NCBI GenBank assembly: GCA_029931535.1
Contig: JAQPZY010001190.1
Coordinates: forward strand, 951,001-1,015,000
Reading direction: 5' to 3'
DNA length: 64,000 bases
Source: Margaritifera margaritifera
Taxonomy: Eukaryota; Mollusca; Bivalvia; Unionida; Margaritiferidae
Positions 62,001 through 64,000 of this stretch are shown one piece after another (positions within the stretch are counted from its first letter, which is position 1; the number at the start of each line of letters is the position of its first letter). Position numbers and translations under genes: made by a program. The notes below the pieces were generated by a model, which saw only the letters and a program-made list of their open reading frames with translations, made no database searches and had not been told where the DNA came from.

Positions 62001-62212
62001 CCTTGAAATCTTATTGCATACCAAAATGTCAGACCAATATGCCTGCATATTTTATCAGAAATTCTTTCTCTCCAGGTTTTTTAGCGGATGATCAGAGGCA
62101 GTGGTTTATAGACTTCTTTAAGAAGTTGTGTAAAGCTGGGCTTTCAGAGAAGAGTAAAATCAATGCAATGAAAGATATGGAGAAGGAGTCTCCCACCAAA
62201 GAAGGAGACGAG
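988..62212 (+). CDS. PPP4R4: PPP4R4 orthologue, partial gene (8 internal exons)
   Basis: Regulatory subunit 4 of serine/threonine protein phosphatase 4: a HEAT-repeat scaffold that binds the PP4 catalytic subunit, mainly cytoplasmic in vertebrates (family knowledge). Eight exons join in frame with intron phases 0,1,0,2,2,1,1 and give about 308 codons. Conserved landmarks in order are SGQEVQ (exon 1), NAWLETLLDVIDLLPK (exon 3), CRILGKISTKFE (exon 4), EILPVVQSLCQDVDYEVR and CMCRQL (exon 5), ILPELVELTNDEESYVR (exon 6) and LGKLCHGFS (exon 7). These match my memory of human PPP4R4 in the same order, roughly residues 65 to 370 of about 870. They do not fit PPP4R1, another HEAT subunit. The start codon and the C-terminal half are outside the window. 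No stop or frameshift is seen inside the exons, so the gene looks functional. Naming rests on remembered similarity, not a search. Confidence 0.9.
1487..1523. repeat. Poly-C followed by (CA)n
   Basis: A run of about 15 C is followed by about ten CA units. It is simple sequence that generates spurious proline/histidine frames. Confidence 0.9.
2040..3220. repeat. Diverged ~150-bp tandem repeat
   Basis: About five copies share 'gatattttaatgaaacttta', 'gactagacagtgtgt' and 'cctgcctcagggtcaaggt'. They are visible from about 2140, 2590, 2740, 2885 and 3050. This is an old array with no coding signal. Confidence 0.7.
3650..4800. repeat. Bivalve-type tandem repeat with AGGTCA motifs
   Basis: About eight diverged units of roughly 115-150 bp share 'ttgaccaaa.tttgtagatggcttgcatttgagacaag' and 'ggtcaaaggtcaaggt'. 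Related arrays lie at 54600-55560 and 62985-64000. One perfect AGGTCAAAGGTCA (a DR1 nuclear-receptor type site) lies at 4618-4630. Confidence 0.8.
6605..6755. mobile_element. Old relic of the double-hairpin MITE
   Basis: Decayed palindromes read 'agacccagttatg.gttgcataatgaac' and 'tctgattttgctggtgtattatgagaca'. The arrangement matches the double-hairpin family, but many bases have changed. Confidence 0.4.
7090..7195. mobile_element. Partial CCGTATTTATTC-type MITE
   Basis: 'gtgggcttattattattaga', 'aaatatttgccaaaattttg' and 'aaaaagggggtag' match the interior of the complete copies at 39145-39308 and 56494-56645. The ends are missing. Confidence 0.45.
7755..8705. repeat. ~147-bp tandem repeat, about 7 copies
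   Basis: The landmark 'ttggtcctaaatgaaaatgg' recurs near 7788, 7934, 8050, 8201, 8347, 8493 and 8643, giving steps of about 146-151 bp with one short unit. Each unit also has 'atatggccaccatgatggcc' and 'catatcaacatggggttt'. Confidence 0.85.
9535..9860. repeat. ~44-bp tandem repeat ending in an inverted copy
   Basis: Units of 'ctctctgtggatacctagtt' plus 'ttctacagagtattttgaca' repeat about seven times. The last copy is inverted: 'agatacctacatgtaggtat' forms a palindrome around 9830-9848. Confidence 0.8.
10711..12430. repeat. 1.7-kb satellite of mixed 26-bp and 31-bp units
   Basis: About 60 head-to-tail copies of 'tccaactataaatctaaatg' followed by either 'gatagc' (26-bp unit) or 'gatacagtagc' (31-bp unit, extra ACAGT). 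The two unit types are intermixed irregularly, with few point differences (TAGATA, AATATAAAT variants). Open frames inside it are by-products. Confidence 0.97.
13281..13560. repeat. 71-bp tandem repeat, 4 copies
   Basis: 'gacagcttgtgtgtcacaat' recurs at 13281, 13352, 13423 and 13494, exactly 71 bp apart. The copies are nearly identical, so the array is young. Confidence 0.95.
15159..15258. repeat. (ATGT)n microsatellite, ~25 units
   Basis: It is a perfect tetranucleotide run. It is read here as the 3' tail of the adjacent minus-strand LINE rather than an independent microsatellite. Confidence 0.95.
15162..16021 (-). mobile_element. Truncated Jockey-like LINE copy with (CATA)n tail
   Basis: On the minus strand, 16010-15780 is similar to part of the LINE at 18187-19626 (shared 'ctgaaggggaa', 'gcctcaac', 'ttggtatttgggcctaaa'). 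The 3' end 'gattgtgctgatgtgccaat' (15283-15264) runs into a ~100-bp (CATA)n tail at 15258-15162. The direct repeat TTTGTATA at 15154-15161 and 16022-16029 fits a target-site duplication. Coding capacity is lost; it is strongly 5'-truncated. Confidence 0.7.
16814..17222. repeat. 29-bp tandem repeat, ~14 copies
   Basis: Units are 'tttctacagtacatatacat' plus 'tagaattaa', with minor variants (GAATTG, GAAATA). Copies are highly similar. Confidence 0.95.
17640..18186. repeat. ~175-bp tandem repeat, interrupted by a LINE
   Basis: Units contain 'tagtctcacagttttcagtg', 'attgcaatgaaactt', 'tcaaaagatgcgcatat' and 'gttattgccctttttgac'. A related unit lies at 16430-16600, and the broken unit resumes at 19627-19720 after the LINE. 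Confidence 0.8.
18187..19626 (-). mobile_element. Jockey-like non-LTR retrotransposon, 5'-truncated and decayed
   Basis: The minus strand encodes the end of a reverse transcriptase/RNase H polyprotein in shifting frames. In order there is LYRSLVRWKLDYGSIVYGSA (about 19575-19512), LRLCLGAFRMSPSESL, the RNase H motif YTDG (19088-19077) with LFNAEITPILKALNYVE and FTIFSDFLSTLKALQNLKS, the RNase H end GNERTDKAAKAAL (about 18768-18730), and a cysteine-rich tail CVPCQCPLAVGH (about 18475-18440). Several stops and frameshifts make it inactive. It splits a unit of the surrounding ~175-bp tandem repeat. The 3' end is 'actgtgctgaggtgtcgtaa', then 'gggctactac' and AAACAAAC. Clade assignment is from the RNase H and motif order, from memory. 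Confidence 0.85.
19928..20010. repeat. (AT)n(GT)n microsatellite
   Basis: About 33 AT units are followed by about seven GT units. Confidence 0.97.
20026..20075. mobile_element. Solo hairpin relic of the double-hairpin MITE
   Basis: The palindrome reads 'CAGGTCTACCATTGTACAAT' then 'GTACTGGTAGATCTGGGTC'. It keeps the GGTC...GATCTGGGTC arm pattern of the family; the termini are gone. Confidence 0.45.
20099..20264. mobile_element. CCGTATTTATTC-type MITE, copy A
   Basis: It is flanked by TA on both sides. The left end CCATATTTATTCAGTGATAA and the inverted right end CAGCATTTTTCCCATAATAA are variants of one terminal repeat. The interior matches copies B and C ('ccccatttttacaa', 'ggctggcccctgggg'). 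It is non-coding. Confidence 0.7.
20905..21030. mobile_element. Old relic of the double-hairpin MITE
   Basis: Two decayed palindromes are visible: 'agatgtgcataatgtgttga' with 'cagatcaggttctat', then 'ccctgatctacccgcacatt' with 'atatagatctgggtct'. The spacer is altered. Confidence 0.55.
21555..22190. repeat. ~34-bp tandem repeat with alternating half-units
   Basis: Two diverged half-units alternate: 'tttatggatgattgaataag' + 'gaatctcct' and 'tttatgggtcattcaatatt' + 'gaagcacctggctg'. About 18 half-units are present, giving a ~70-bp higher-order period. Confidence 0.85.
22346..22470 (+). mobile_element. Double-hairpin MITE, copy 1 (left half only)
   Basis: It starts CCGTCTATACTCGCGTATAA after TA, has the complete first hairpin (GACCCTGATCTGCC...GGCAGATCAGGATC) and the spacer 'ttctactgattagtcctta', then stops at 'caaactg'. 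The second hairpin and right terminus are missing. Confidence 0.85.
22545..23720 (+). pseudogene. piggyBac-type transposase pseudogene
   Basis: A 123-codon frame at 22583-22954 carries a PGBD/DDE_Tnp_1_7 N-terminal region: NNPLDFLRMYLSDIFIENII, WCRLSMSEMKVFLG and LGAPIFGNTVTRDCLSQIM. Upstream 'FNPHQPPGPKC' in another frame looks like the typical preceding segment, implying a frameshift. Further pieces follow: VPFKQ, stop, then KWDIKVSVLAVS, then GGKVIVDCLTGAGLENMGYN, LYCDILHSSLDLFLNL and CGAVCCNREGL. The position where the family usually has VLADS reads VLAVS, so one expected catalytic aspartate appears lost; the later one (in CDILHSS) is present. Stops, frameshifts and a nested hAT MITE make it dead. 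TTAA-flanked termini were not found. Confidence 0.85.
23106..23239. mobile_element. 134-bp hAT MITE nested in piggyBac
   Basis: The terminal inverted repeats are CAGGCATGTGCAACTT and, inverted, CAGGCATGTTCAATCT. The target duplications are GGCTAAAC at 23098-23105 and TGCTAAAC at 23240-23247 (7 of 8 match). It has no coding capacity. It splits the piggyBac pseudogene inside an A-K-P codon run. Confidence 0.88.
23766..23789. repeat. (GT)n microsatellite
   Basis: About 12 GT units lie just after the piggyBac remnant. Confidence 0.95.
24600..25860. repeat. ~175-bp tandem repeat, interrupted by a hAT MITE
   Basis: Units share 'accattcaacatattctgat', 'gcaatttggtgtg', 'tttcatagacct' and 'ttttggatggagttatggcc'. 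Landmarks lie near 24706, 24881, 25526 and 25701. The 332-bp element at 25088-25419 sits inside one unit. Confidence 0.85.
25088..25419. mobile_element. 332-bp hAT MITE with perfect 8-bp TSD
   Basis: The left end is CAGGGGTCGGCAACC and the inverted right end is CAGGGGTCAGCAACC (14 of 15). GTTTAGTG is duplicated exactly at 25080-25087 and 25420-25427. Subterminal 'gagccaaatgtggctc' and 'tggctcttt' motifs repeat. It is AT-rich and non-coding inside; the 71-codon frame at 25120-25332 is incidental. Confidence 0.93.
26450..27030. repeat. Diverged bivalve-type repeat with AGGTCA motifs
   Basis: Stretches such as 'aagtcaaaggtcaaggttac' and 'ggttcaaggtcact' recur at irregular spacing. It is old and poorly ordered. 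Confidence 0.5.
27380..28030. repeat. ~172-bp tandem repeat, 4 copies
   Basis: 'atgaagctaagacagttaat' recurs near 27437, 27604, 27776 and 27950. Each unit also has 'atggattttgttcata' and 'tcaaggt'. Confidence 0.85.
28590..28737 (+). CDS. PPP4R4: PPP4R4 exon 2 of window
   Basis: The acceptor is 'taatttcag' ending at 28589; the donor is GTCAGT at 28738. It has 49 full codons plus one base (phase 1). It reads EVLHVAQAEMQLAASTAFLQ, then ILQKELVPIQNYTQTF, then LQTILSSIDSKDP. It follows exon 1 directly with no missing residues relative to the vertebrate protein. It is more GC-rich than the surrounding intron. Confidence 0.92.
28840..29216. repeat. 13 x 29-bp array with CCAAT and CRE-like motifs
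   Basis: The unit is 'cccaattggctagttggtga' + 'catcatctt', 13 copies in exact 29-bp register, starting 103 bp after exon 2. Each unit carries CCAATTGG (one CCAATCGG, one CCAGTTGG) and an octamer that is TGACGTCA (28886-28893, 28973-28980), its one-off TAACGTCA, TGACATCA (seven) or TGATGTCA (three). Whether it regulates anything is unknown. Confidence 0.97.
29657..29829. mobile_element. Tc1/mariner-like MITE (about 173 bp)
   Basis: The left end CAGTGGACCCTGTGCAATCT follows TA. The right end, inverted, reads AGTGAAACCTGCTTAATCTG. The terminal repeats extend to CTGGCC/CTGGTCC. The right flank lacks a clear TA. Confidence 0.6.
30109..30795 (-). mobile_element. Rearranged Penelope-like element fragment
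   Basis: A perfect 17-bp direct repeat TAGTATACATAATAAGT bounds it (30092-30108 and 30796-30812). The left half encodes on the minus strand (about 30450-30135) a GIY-YIG nuclease end as in Penelope-like elements: CTTCNVIYLLTCHLCGKQYV, GETKMEFQVRIKEYLRDIR, HFNQPDHNINRIQYQI and NRKDRELHWIHQLHP, with one in-frame TAA just before HFNQ. The right half faces the other way: 'ggggtatataaac' (TATA box-like, 30606-30618) and an ATG at 30665 opening MNQQDQFPLMSYIDNETGQG, cut off at the element edge. There are ~32-bp repeats 'aaacccggctgca.caaacatgaat' at the junction (30445-30545). I read it as an internally deleted insertion with an inverted 5' part; no reverse transcriptase domain is left. Confidence 0.8.
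31378..31584 (-). mobile_element. Double-hairpin MITE, copy 2
   Basis: 207 bp between TA and TA; ends CCGTATATACTCGTGTATA and inverted CCGTATATACTCACGTATAA. The CCCAGATC hairpin comes first, then the spacer 'taaggactaatcagtagaac' (reverse of the usual), then the CCCTGATC hairpin, so it is in minus orientation. Confidence 0.93.
32625..32838 (+). mobile_element. Double-hairpin MITE, copy 3
   Basis: It starts CCCAATATACTCGCGTATAA after TA, with both hairpins and the spacer present in plus orientation. The last few bases are changed (ends 'gcgagtatatta'). Confidence 0.9.
33271..33885. mobile_element. Foldback-like element with 68-bp subrepeats
   Basis: The ends are inverted copies: CAGCGGGCACTATTGCCAT on the left and, inverted, CAGCAGACACTATTGCCAT on the right. 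The left arm contains a tandem array with 68-bp period (landmark 'agtacatcatatgatgtcac' at 33361, 33429, 33497, 33565), each unit itself holding the palindrome 'atgatgtcacatgacatcat'. Further in, 33600-33652 ('aaatctattactgccttctc', 'gggaactgtcctacc') pairs with 33773-33823 in inverse. No target duplication was found and there is no coding capacity. Confidence 0.75.
34020..34190. mobile_element. Possible old double-hairpin MITE relic
   Basis: 'ctaactgcaaatggcaaaca', 'gtcatgatctaccgt' and 'aacccagatatgcctgagca' echo the family's internal arms. It is very decayed. Confidence 0.35.
34203..34400 (-). mobile_element. Double-hairpin MITE, copy 4 (mosaic)
   Basis: It starts CCATATATACTCGCTTATA after TA. 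The first hairpin has a CCCTGATC-type left arm ('aaacaacatacaccctgatc') but a CCCAGATC-type right arm ('aggtctgggtttctgcagtt'), so its outer arms do not pair. The spacer is in reverse orientation and is followed by a normal CCCTGATC hairpin. The right terminus is lost. Confidence 0.85.
34799..35005 (+). mobile_element. Double-hairpin MITE, copy 5
   Basis: 207 bp between TA and TA; ends CCACATATACTCGAGTATAA and inverted CTGTATATACTCGCATATAA. Both hairpins and the spacer are intact in plus orientation. Confidence 0.93.
38403..38421. repeat. Poly-A run
   Basis: A run of about 18 A with no recognisable retroelement body upstream. Confidence 0.8.
38534..38749 (-). mobile_element. Double-hairpin MITE, copy 6 (mosaic)
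   Basis: 216 bp; left end CCATATATAGTTGCATACAA after TA, right end inverted CTGTATATACTCACAAATC. Both hairpins have a CCCAGATC-type left arm and a GATCAGGG-type right arm, so each carries a mismatched A-A position. Confidence 0.85.
38941..39112. repeat. 43-bp tandem repeat, 4 copies
   Basis: 'aaatctgtcccccactttac' recurs at 38941, 38984, 39027 and 39070, exactly 43 bp apart. The unit resembles the interior of the CCGTATTTATTC-type MITE that follows, so it may be an expansion of MITE sequence. Confidence 0.95.
39145..39308. mobile_element. CCGTATTTATTC-type MITE, copy B
   Basis: 164 bp between TA and TA; left end CCGTATTTATTCAATAACAA; the right end inverted begins CCATACTTAACAATTG. The interior has 'ggggccagcct', 'gggcttattatcaggca' and 'aaatatttgccaagttttgt'. 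Confidence 0.75.
39317..39472. mobile_element. Partial double-hairpin MITE
   Basis: A single hairpin 'catagaccctgatttgctgg' / 'gatggtagatctggtta' with a degraded left end 'ccatatttactaatgtataa' and a right end 'gttggttgagtattt'. Confidence 0.65.
39894..40110 (+). mobile_element. Double-hairpin MITE, copy 7 (reference-quality)
   Basis: 217 bp; ends CTGTCTGTACTCGCATATAA and inverted CCGTAAATACTTGCGTATAA. Both hairpins are near-perfect: arms AACATAGACCCTGATCTGCC and TGCATAGACCCAGATCTGCC around CGCATAATGCG and GCATTATGCG centres. Confidence 0.94.
41430..41960. repeat. ~126-bp tandem repeat, 4-5 copies
   Basis: 'acagatgggatagagagtcc' recurs near 41473, 41601, 41728 and 41853. Each unit also has 'atttatatgacccacca' and 'tctccatctggctagccatc'. 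Confidence 0.92.
42075..42185. repeat. ~35-bp tandem repeat, 3-4 copies
   Basis: 'ctgaaatgtctcattgataa' + 'gacgtaggctgg' is repeated with variation. Confidence 0.8.
42385..42458 (+). CDS. PPP4R4: PPP4R4 exon 3 of window
   Basis: The acceptor is 'atttcag' ending at 42384; the donor is GTAAAT at 42459. With the base carried over it encodes DVANAWLETLLDVIDLLPKD and VIKKE. NAWLETLL is one of the most recognisable PPP4R4 strings. It ends in phase 0. Confidence 0.93.
42459..44185 (+). other. PPP4R4 intron (1.7 kb)
   Basis: It lies between exons 3 and 4 and contains one 178-bp TA-flanked MITE at 42810-42987. Nothing else is assignable. Confidence 0.85.
42810..42987. mobile_element. 178-bp Tc1/mariner-like MITE with TA duplication
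   Basis: The left end CAGTAGAACCCGTCTTGAAA and the inverted right end CAGTAAAACCTGTCTTGAAA both continue to GACCA. TA flanks both sides (42808-42809, 42988-42989). It is non-coding. Confidence 0.9.
44186..44292 (+). CDS. PPP4R4: PPP4R4 exon 4 of window
   Basis: The acceptor is 'tgtttcag' ending at 44185; the donor is the consensus GTAAGT at 44293. It encodes ILTIAIDKGQLTQPVSSRLS then CCRILGKISTKFEPF and ends two bases into a codon (phase 2). A double-hairpin MITE starts only 39 bases past the donor. Confidence 0.93.
44332..44507 (-). mobile_element. Double-hairpin MITE, copy 8 (arm deletion), next to a donor site
   Basis: 176 bp; ends CCGTATATACTCGCGTATAA and the exact inverse CCGTATATACTCGCGTATAA, a perfect 20-bp terminal repeat. 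The first hairpin has lost its left arm up to the tip ('ataaaccataatacgctggc'); the second is complete. It starts 39 bp after the exon 4 donor. Confidence 0.93.
45580..46150. repeat. Diverged bivalve-type repeat with AGGTCA motifs
   Basis: 'tgaggtcaaggtcatgggcc', 'aaaggtcaaggtcactatga' and 'aaaggtcatggtcattatga' recur over about 550 bp. Confidence 0.5.
47307..47516 (+). mobile_element. Double-hairpin MITE, copy 9
   Basis: 210 bp between TA and TA; left CCGTATATACTCGCATATAA, right inverted CCATATATTCTCTTGTATAA. Both hairpins are present; the second has a small deletion at its tip ('ggcgcatttaatgccggcag'). Confidence 0.93.
49938..50139 (+). mobile_element. Double-hairpin MITE, copy 10
   Basis: 202 bp between TA and TA; left CCATATATACTCGCTTATA, right inverted CCGTATATACTCGTGTATAA. 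The second hairpin is shortened at its tip ('cccagatgtgacagcagatc'). Confidence 0.93.
50423..50636 (+). mobile_element. Double-hairpin MITE, copy 11
   Basis: 214 bp between TA and TA; left CCATATATATTCGTGTATAA, right inverted CCTTATATACTCACGTATAA. The tip of the first hairpin is shortened ('tgccatataatgtgccggca'). Confidence 0.93.
51041..51530 (-). mobile_element. tRNA-derived SINE with amplified B-box segment
   Basis: Read on the minus strand from about 51530, a head region leads to TGGTAGCTCAGTGG (A-box-like, near 51440) and then GGTTCAAATCC (B-box). The B-box lies in a 48-bp unit repeated six times (51417-51130). The unique body 'ctacctcaacactaaata' follows, then the 3' end 'gtgttgctgtgccatagaac' and an ACCAAACCAAACC tail ending near 51041. 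Pol III boxes mark it as a SINE, not a tRNA gene: no acceptor stem or cloverleaf is visible. Confidence 0.8.
51130..51417 (-). repeat. 48-bp tandem repeat, 6 copies, inside the SINE
   Basis: 'caccacagtagctgacccag' recurs at 51130, 51178, 51226, 51274, 51322 and 51370, exactly 48 bp apart. Each unit carries the B-box as 'ggatttgaacc' on the + strand. The 16-codon periodic peptide seen on the minus strand follows from 48 being a multiple of 3. Confidence 0.97.
51535..51729 (+). mobile_element. Double-hairpin MITE, copy 12
   Basis: 195 bp between TA and TA; left CCATATATACTAGCGTATAA, right inverted CCATATATACTCGTGTATAA. The second hairpin has lost the GACCCAGATCT of its left arm ('aactgcataatgccggcgca'). 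It abuts the SINE head. Confidence 0.92.
52540..52647 (+). CDS. PPP4R4: PPP4R4 exon 5 of window, HEAT repeat
   Basis: The acceptor is 'ccattttag' ending at 52539; the donor is GTAAGG at 52648. After the split leucine it reads IKKEILPVVQSLCQDVDYEV then RECMCRQLDPVARGL. The hydrophobic helix, the D-x-D/E-Y-E-V-R turn and the second helix have the form of a HEAT unit. It is phase 2 at both ends, so it would be skippable in frame. Confidence 0.94.
52960..53100. repeat. Bivalve-type repeat unit
   Basis: 'tttctgcacaataacttgag', 'aaaatttgtggatggcttgc' and 'ggggtaaggaagaagcct' match units in the 54600-55560 and 62985-64000 arrays. Confidence 0.75.
54600..55560. repeat. Bivalve-type tandem repeat with AGGTCA motifs
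   Basis: About seven units of roughly 130 bp carry 'tttctgcacaataa', 'ttgtggatggcttgcacttg', 'ggaagaagcctattgattt' and 'ggtcaaggtcactgtgac'. One stretch is inverted (54980-55040). Confidence 0.88.
54889..55040. repeat. Inverted duplication inside the array
   Basis: 54889-54942 and 54980-55040 are inverse copies: gcacttgtggtaaggaagaa...ggtcaaggtca on the left, and its reverse on the right, identical for about 49 bp, with a 37-bp loop. The right arm has one extra AGGTCA-type step. Confidence 0.93.
56494..56645. mobile_element. CCGTATTTATTC-type MITE, copy C
   Basis: 152 bp between TA and TA; left end CAGTATTTCTGCCATGATAG, right end inverted CCATATTTATGCAATAATAA. The interior has 'gggggccagcc' and 'gtggacatattatcag'. 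A further partial copy may lie at 56690-56765. Confidence 0.75.
57014..57135 (+). CDS. PPP4R4: PPP4R4 exon 6 of window, HEAT repeat
   Basis: The acceptor is 'tttattgcag' ending at 57013; the donor is GTAAGT at 57136. It encodes GLDATKSAILPELVELTNDE, then ESYVRIAGIETVVNILS, then LVDE, another HEAT-like helix pair with a Y-V-R turn. It ends in phase 1. Confidence 0.93.
57405..57475. repeat. 37-bp tandem duplication
   Basis: 'agcaaattagaggtaaccat' + 'gctgctaactagaat' is present twice with one difference. Confidence 0.9.
60572..60757. mobile_element. Tc1/mariner-like MITE (186 bp)
   Basis: TA flanks both sides; left end CAATGAAGCCTTGTTAGTC, right end inverted CAGTGAAACCCCATTAAACC. The terminal repeats are moderately diverged. 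Confidence 0.65.
60767..61132. mobile_element. Tc1/mariner-like MITE interrupted by a double-hairpin MITE
   Basis: TA flanks both sides; left end CAGTGGTCCCACAATGCAAA, right end inverted CAGTAGTCTCTCATTACAAG. Removing the inner element (60899-61047) leaves about 215 bp. Confidence 0.75.
60899..61047 (-). mobile_element. Double-hairpin MITE, copy 13 (nested, one hairpin deleted)
   Basis: 149 bp between TA and TA; left CTGTATATACTCGCGTATAA, right inverted CCGTATATACTCGCCTATAA. The CCCAGATC hairpin is reduced to 'actgcaaaccatatagatca'; the CCCTGATC hairpin is complete. Confidence 0.9.
61223..61348 (+). CDS. PPP4R4: PPP4R4 exon 7 of window, HEAT repeat
   Basis: The acceptor is 'gatttttcag' ending at 61222; the donor is GTAAGT at 61349. 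It encodes DVCKNTLIPLVCKICQEALQ, then ADNNVMLPVVAMQLGKLC, then HGFS, with LGKLCHG shared with the human protein. It ends in phase 1. The donor is followed at once by a (TA)n run. Confidence 0.92.
61349..62075 (+). other. PPP4R4 intron (0.7 kb)
   Basis: It is a short intron between exons 7 and 8. It begins with a (TA)n run after the donor; no element is recognised. Confidence 0.85.
62076..62212 (+). CDS. PPP4R4: PPP4R4 exon 8 of window
   Basis: The acceptor is 'tttctctccag' ending at 62075, a good polypyrimidine tract. It encodes SFLADDQRQWFIDFFKKLCK, then AGLSEKSKINAMKDMEKES, then PTKEGDE. FFKKLC corresponds to human FYKKLC. The donor is a weak GTGATA at 62213 (phase 0), so the right boundary is less sure than the others. 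The acidic/lysine-rich end matches the poorly conserved linker of the family. The following exon is not visible before the window ends. Confidence 0.85.
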
Positions 62213-64000
62213 GTGATACTTCATTATGATATATTTTTACAAGCTTTATAACAGGGTCTATCATGCCTCAGCCCAAGTGATCAGTTGATCAGAGATTGTT
62301 AGTAAGGCATAATCAATTCAAAATACAGACCCTGAAATGGTAATTTTACCAAATCTGCATTTCATTTGCATTTAATGTGCATTCATTCAGCATTTCATTT
62401 GTTCTGTTTGCATTCCATTCACATTTGCATTTCAGTTCTTATATTATTGTTTATAGTCCCAGAAATGCATTCTGATTTTGCATTGATTGCTTCCAATCAT
62501 CATTTCCTTTTGTTTTTCTTCATTTGGAATGCATTTAGTCAGGATTTCCATTTTAGTATTAAATTTAGATAACTTTTGCTTTCGTATCTTGTCTTATTAA
62601 AAGTGTGCTTTAATAAAATAGAAATGCATACAATTCTAAAGACACCATTGAATTTCTGATAAATTAACCAACACAACAGCAACTGCAGTAAGTGTTAAAA
62701 TTTAGTTGTAGAGTATATGACAGCAAATTTTGTTTCTTATTTCATTTTGTTCAAATAAAAATGGTACCAATACAACTACTGGTGATAGTGGTTGTTAAAA
62801 TAATTTCACAGTTTGAAAGTAATGCAAAATTGTCATAATAAAGAATCTGATCCCGGATTATCATGAATAAGGACTTTTGACCATGGTCATTTAGCAGCGA
62901 CCTGAAATACAGGTAAATAAATTTTCAAATCCATTAATGGAATGCATTCGCATTTTGTTTAGCTTTTACATGTCCACCACAAGGCAGAGCATATTATTTT
63001 GTGTTGTCCATCCATCCATCCATGTGTCTGTTACCAATTTCATTTCTGCACAATAACTTGAGTTGTCTGCCATGTTCAGTTACCAGACTTTATGGCCGTC
63101 ATGTATTTTGGGTAGGGATGAACCCTATTGATTTGGGGTCAAAAGGTCAAAGGTTGAGGTCAGTGTGACTGAAAGAAGAAAAATGGTTTCTGCACAATAA
63201 CTCGTGGATAGCTTACCATTGGGGTAAGGAAGAAGCCTATCAATTTTGGTGTCGAAAGATCAAAGGTCAAGATCACTGTGACTGAAAGAAGACAAGGTTT
63301 CTGCACAATAACTTGAGTTCTTCACAATCTACAGTTAGCAGACTTTGTGGATGGCTTACACTTAGGCTAAGAAAGAACCCTATCAACTTTGGGGTCAAAA
63401 GTTCAAAGGTCAAGTCACTCAGACTGAAAGAAGACATAGTTTCTACACAGTAATATTAGTTTTACATTGCATATCAGAACCAAAATGGTATCTGCACAGT
63501 TACCAAACTTAATGGATGGATTGCACTTGGGCTAAGAAAAAACCCCATTACCTTTGGGGTCAAACGGTGAAAGAAGAGAAATGGTTTCAGCACAATAGCT
63601 TTAGTTCCATTTCACAGACCTGGACCAAATGTTGTGGATAGCTTGCACTTGGTGTAATGAAGAATCCTGTTGATTTTGCAGAGGTCAAAAGTCAAAGTCA
63701 CATACTGAAAGTAGAAAAATGGTTTCTGCACCCAAGTTTCAGTTGTCAGCCATTTGCCATCACCCAAATTTGTGGATAACTTACATGTTTGGTAAGAAAG
63801 AAACCTTTTTATTTTGGGATCACAATGTCCAAGGTAAAGGTCACTTTGAAAGAAGAAAATTTATTTTTACTCCACAGGTCATAGACCTGAAGAGCTTATG
63901 GGATATCCTGTTGTCCGTTATCTGATATCAGTCCGTTAGCACAAGTTTGTTATCACTGCTTCTCCTAAACTACTTGGAGGATTGCCATGAAACTTTGCAC
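62213..64000 (+). other. PPP4R4 intron, incomplete at window end
   Basis: It follows the exon 8 donor. 62213-62980 shows nothing assignable. From about 62985 to the end it is a tandem array of the bivalve 'ggtcaaaggtcaaggtcactgtgact' type. Confidence 0.7.
62985..64000. repeat. Bivalve-type tandem repeat with AGGTCA motifs, runs off the window
   Basis: About seven units of roughly 125-140 bp share 'tttctgcacaataacttgag', 'ggatggcttacactt.ggtaagga', 'cctattgatttggggtcaaa' and 'ggtcaaggtcactgtgactg'. Confidence 0.88.

Noticed and set aside
988..62212. PPP4R1 or PP2A A-subunit as the identity of the gene
   Set aside because: The strings NAWLETLL, SLCQDV.YEVR, CMCRQL and LGKLCHG in this order fit PPP4R4; they do not occur in that order in the PPP4R1 or PP2A A-subunit sequences I recall.

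Overview
This is a window of AT-rich, intron-rich, repeat-laden animal DNA, most likely from a bivalve mollusc. That inference rests on the dispersed and tandem repeats built around 'aaggtcaaaggtcaaggtcac...gtgact', which I associate with bivalve genomes, and on the mix of piggyBac, hAT, Tc1/mariner-like, Penelope-like, Jockey-like and tRNA-SINE relics. I see no rRNA, no functional tRNA, no CRISPR array and no bacterial gene layout.

Only one conserved host gene is supported. It is the 5' half (not the very 5' end) of a PPP4R4 orthologue, a HEAT-repeat regulatory subunit of protein phosphatase 4, on the + strand. Eight exons (988-1090, 28590-28737, 42385-42458, 44186-44292, 52540-52647, 57014-57135, 61223-61348, 62076-62212) splice in frame through consensus AG/GT sites into about 308 codons that follow the vertebrate protein without a gap. 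The first coding exon(s) lie left of the window and the rest of the gene lies to the right. Coding DNA is about 1.4% of the window; the introns run from 0.7 to 27.5 kb.

The introns are an archive of transposons and tandem repeats. Intron 1 (1091-28589) holds old 115-175 bp tandem blocks, a 1.7 kb satellite of 26/31-bp units (10711-12430), two copies of a Jockey-like LINE inserted into tandem arrays, a broken piggyBac transposase carrying a nested hAT MITE, and a second hAT MITE with perfect 8-bp target duplications. Intron 2 (28738-42384) holds a 13 x 29 bp array with CCAAT and CRE-like motifs, a rearranged Penelope-like element between perfect 17-bp direct repeats, a foldback-like element with 68-bp subrepeats, and many copies of a distinctive MITE. 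Introns 4 to 6 hold more copies of that MITE, a tRNA-derived SINE whose B-box segment is amplified six-fold, and further bivalve-type tandem arrays; the window ends inside one.

The most striking element is the family I call the double-hairpin MITE: about 210 bp, TA target duplication, termini CCGTATATACTCGCGTATAA, and two consecutive near-perfect hairpins that are paralogues of each other (cores GACCCTGATCTGCC and GACCCAGATCTGCC around CGCATAATGCG). Thirteen recognisable copies plus older relics lie in the window, and their deletions and arm swaps cluster at the hairpin tips.
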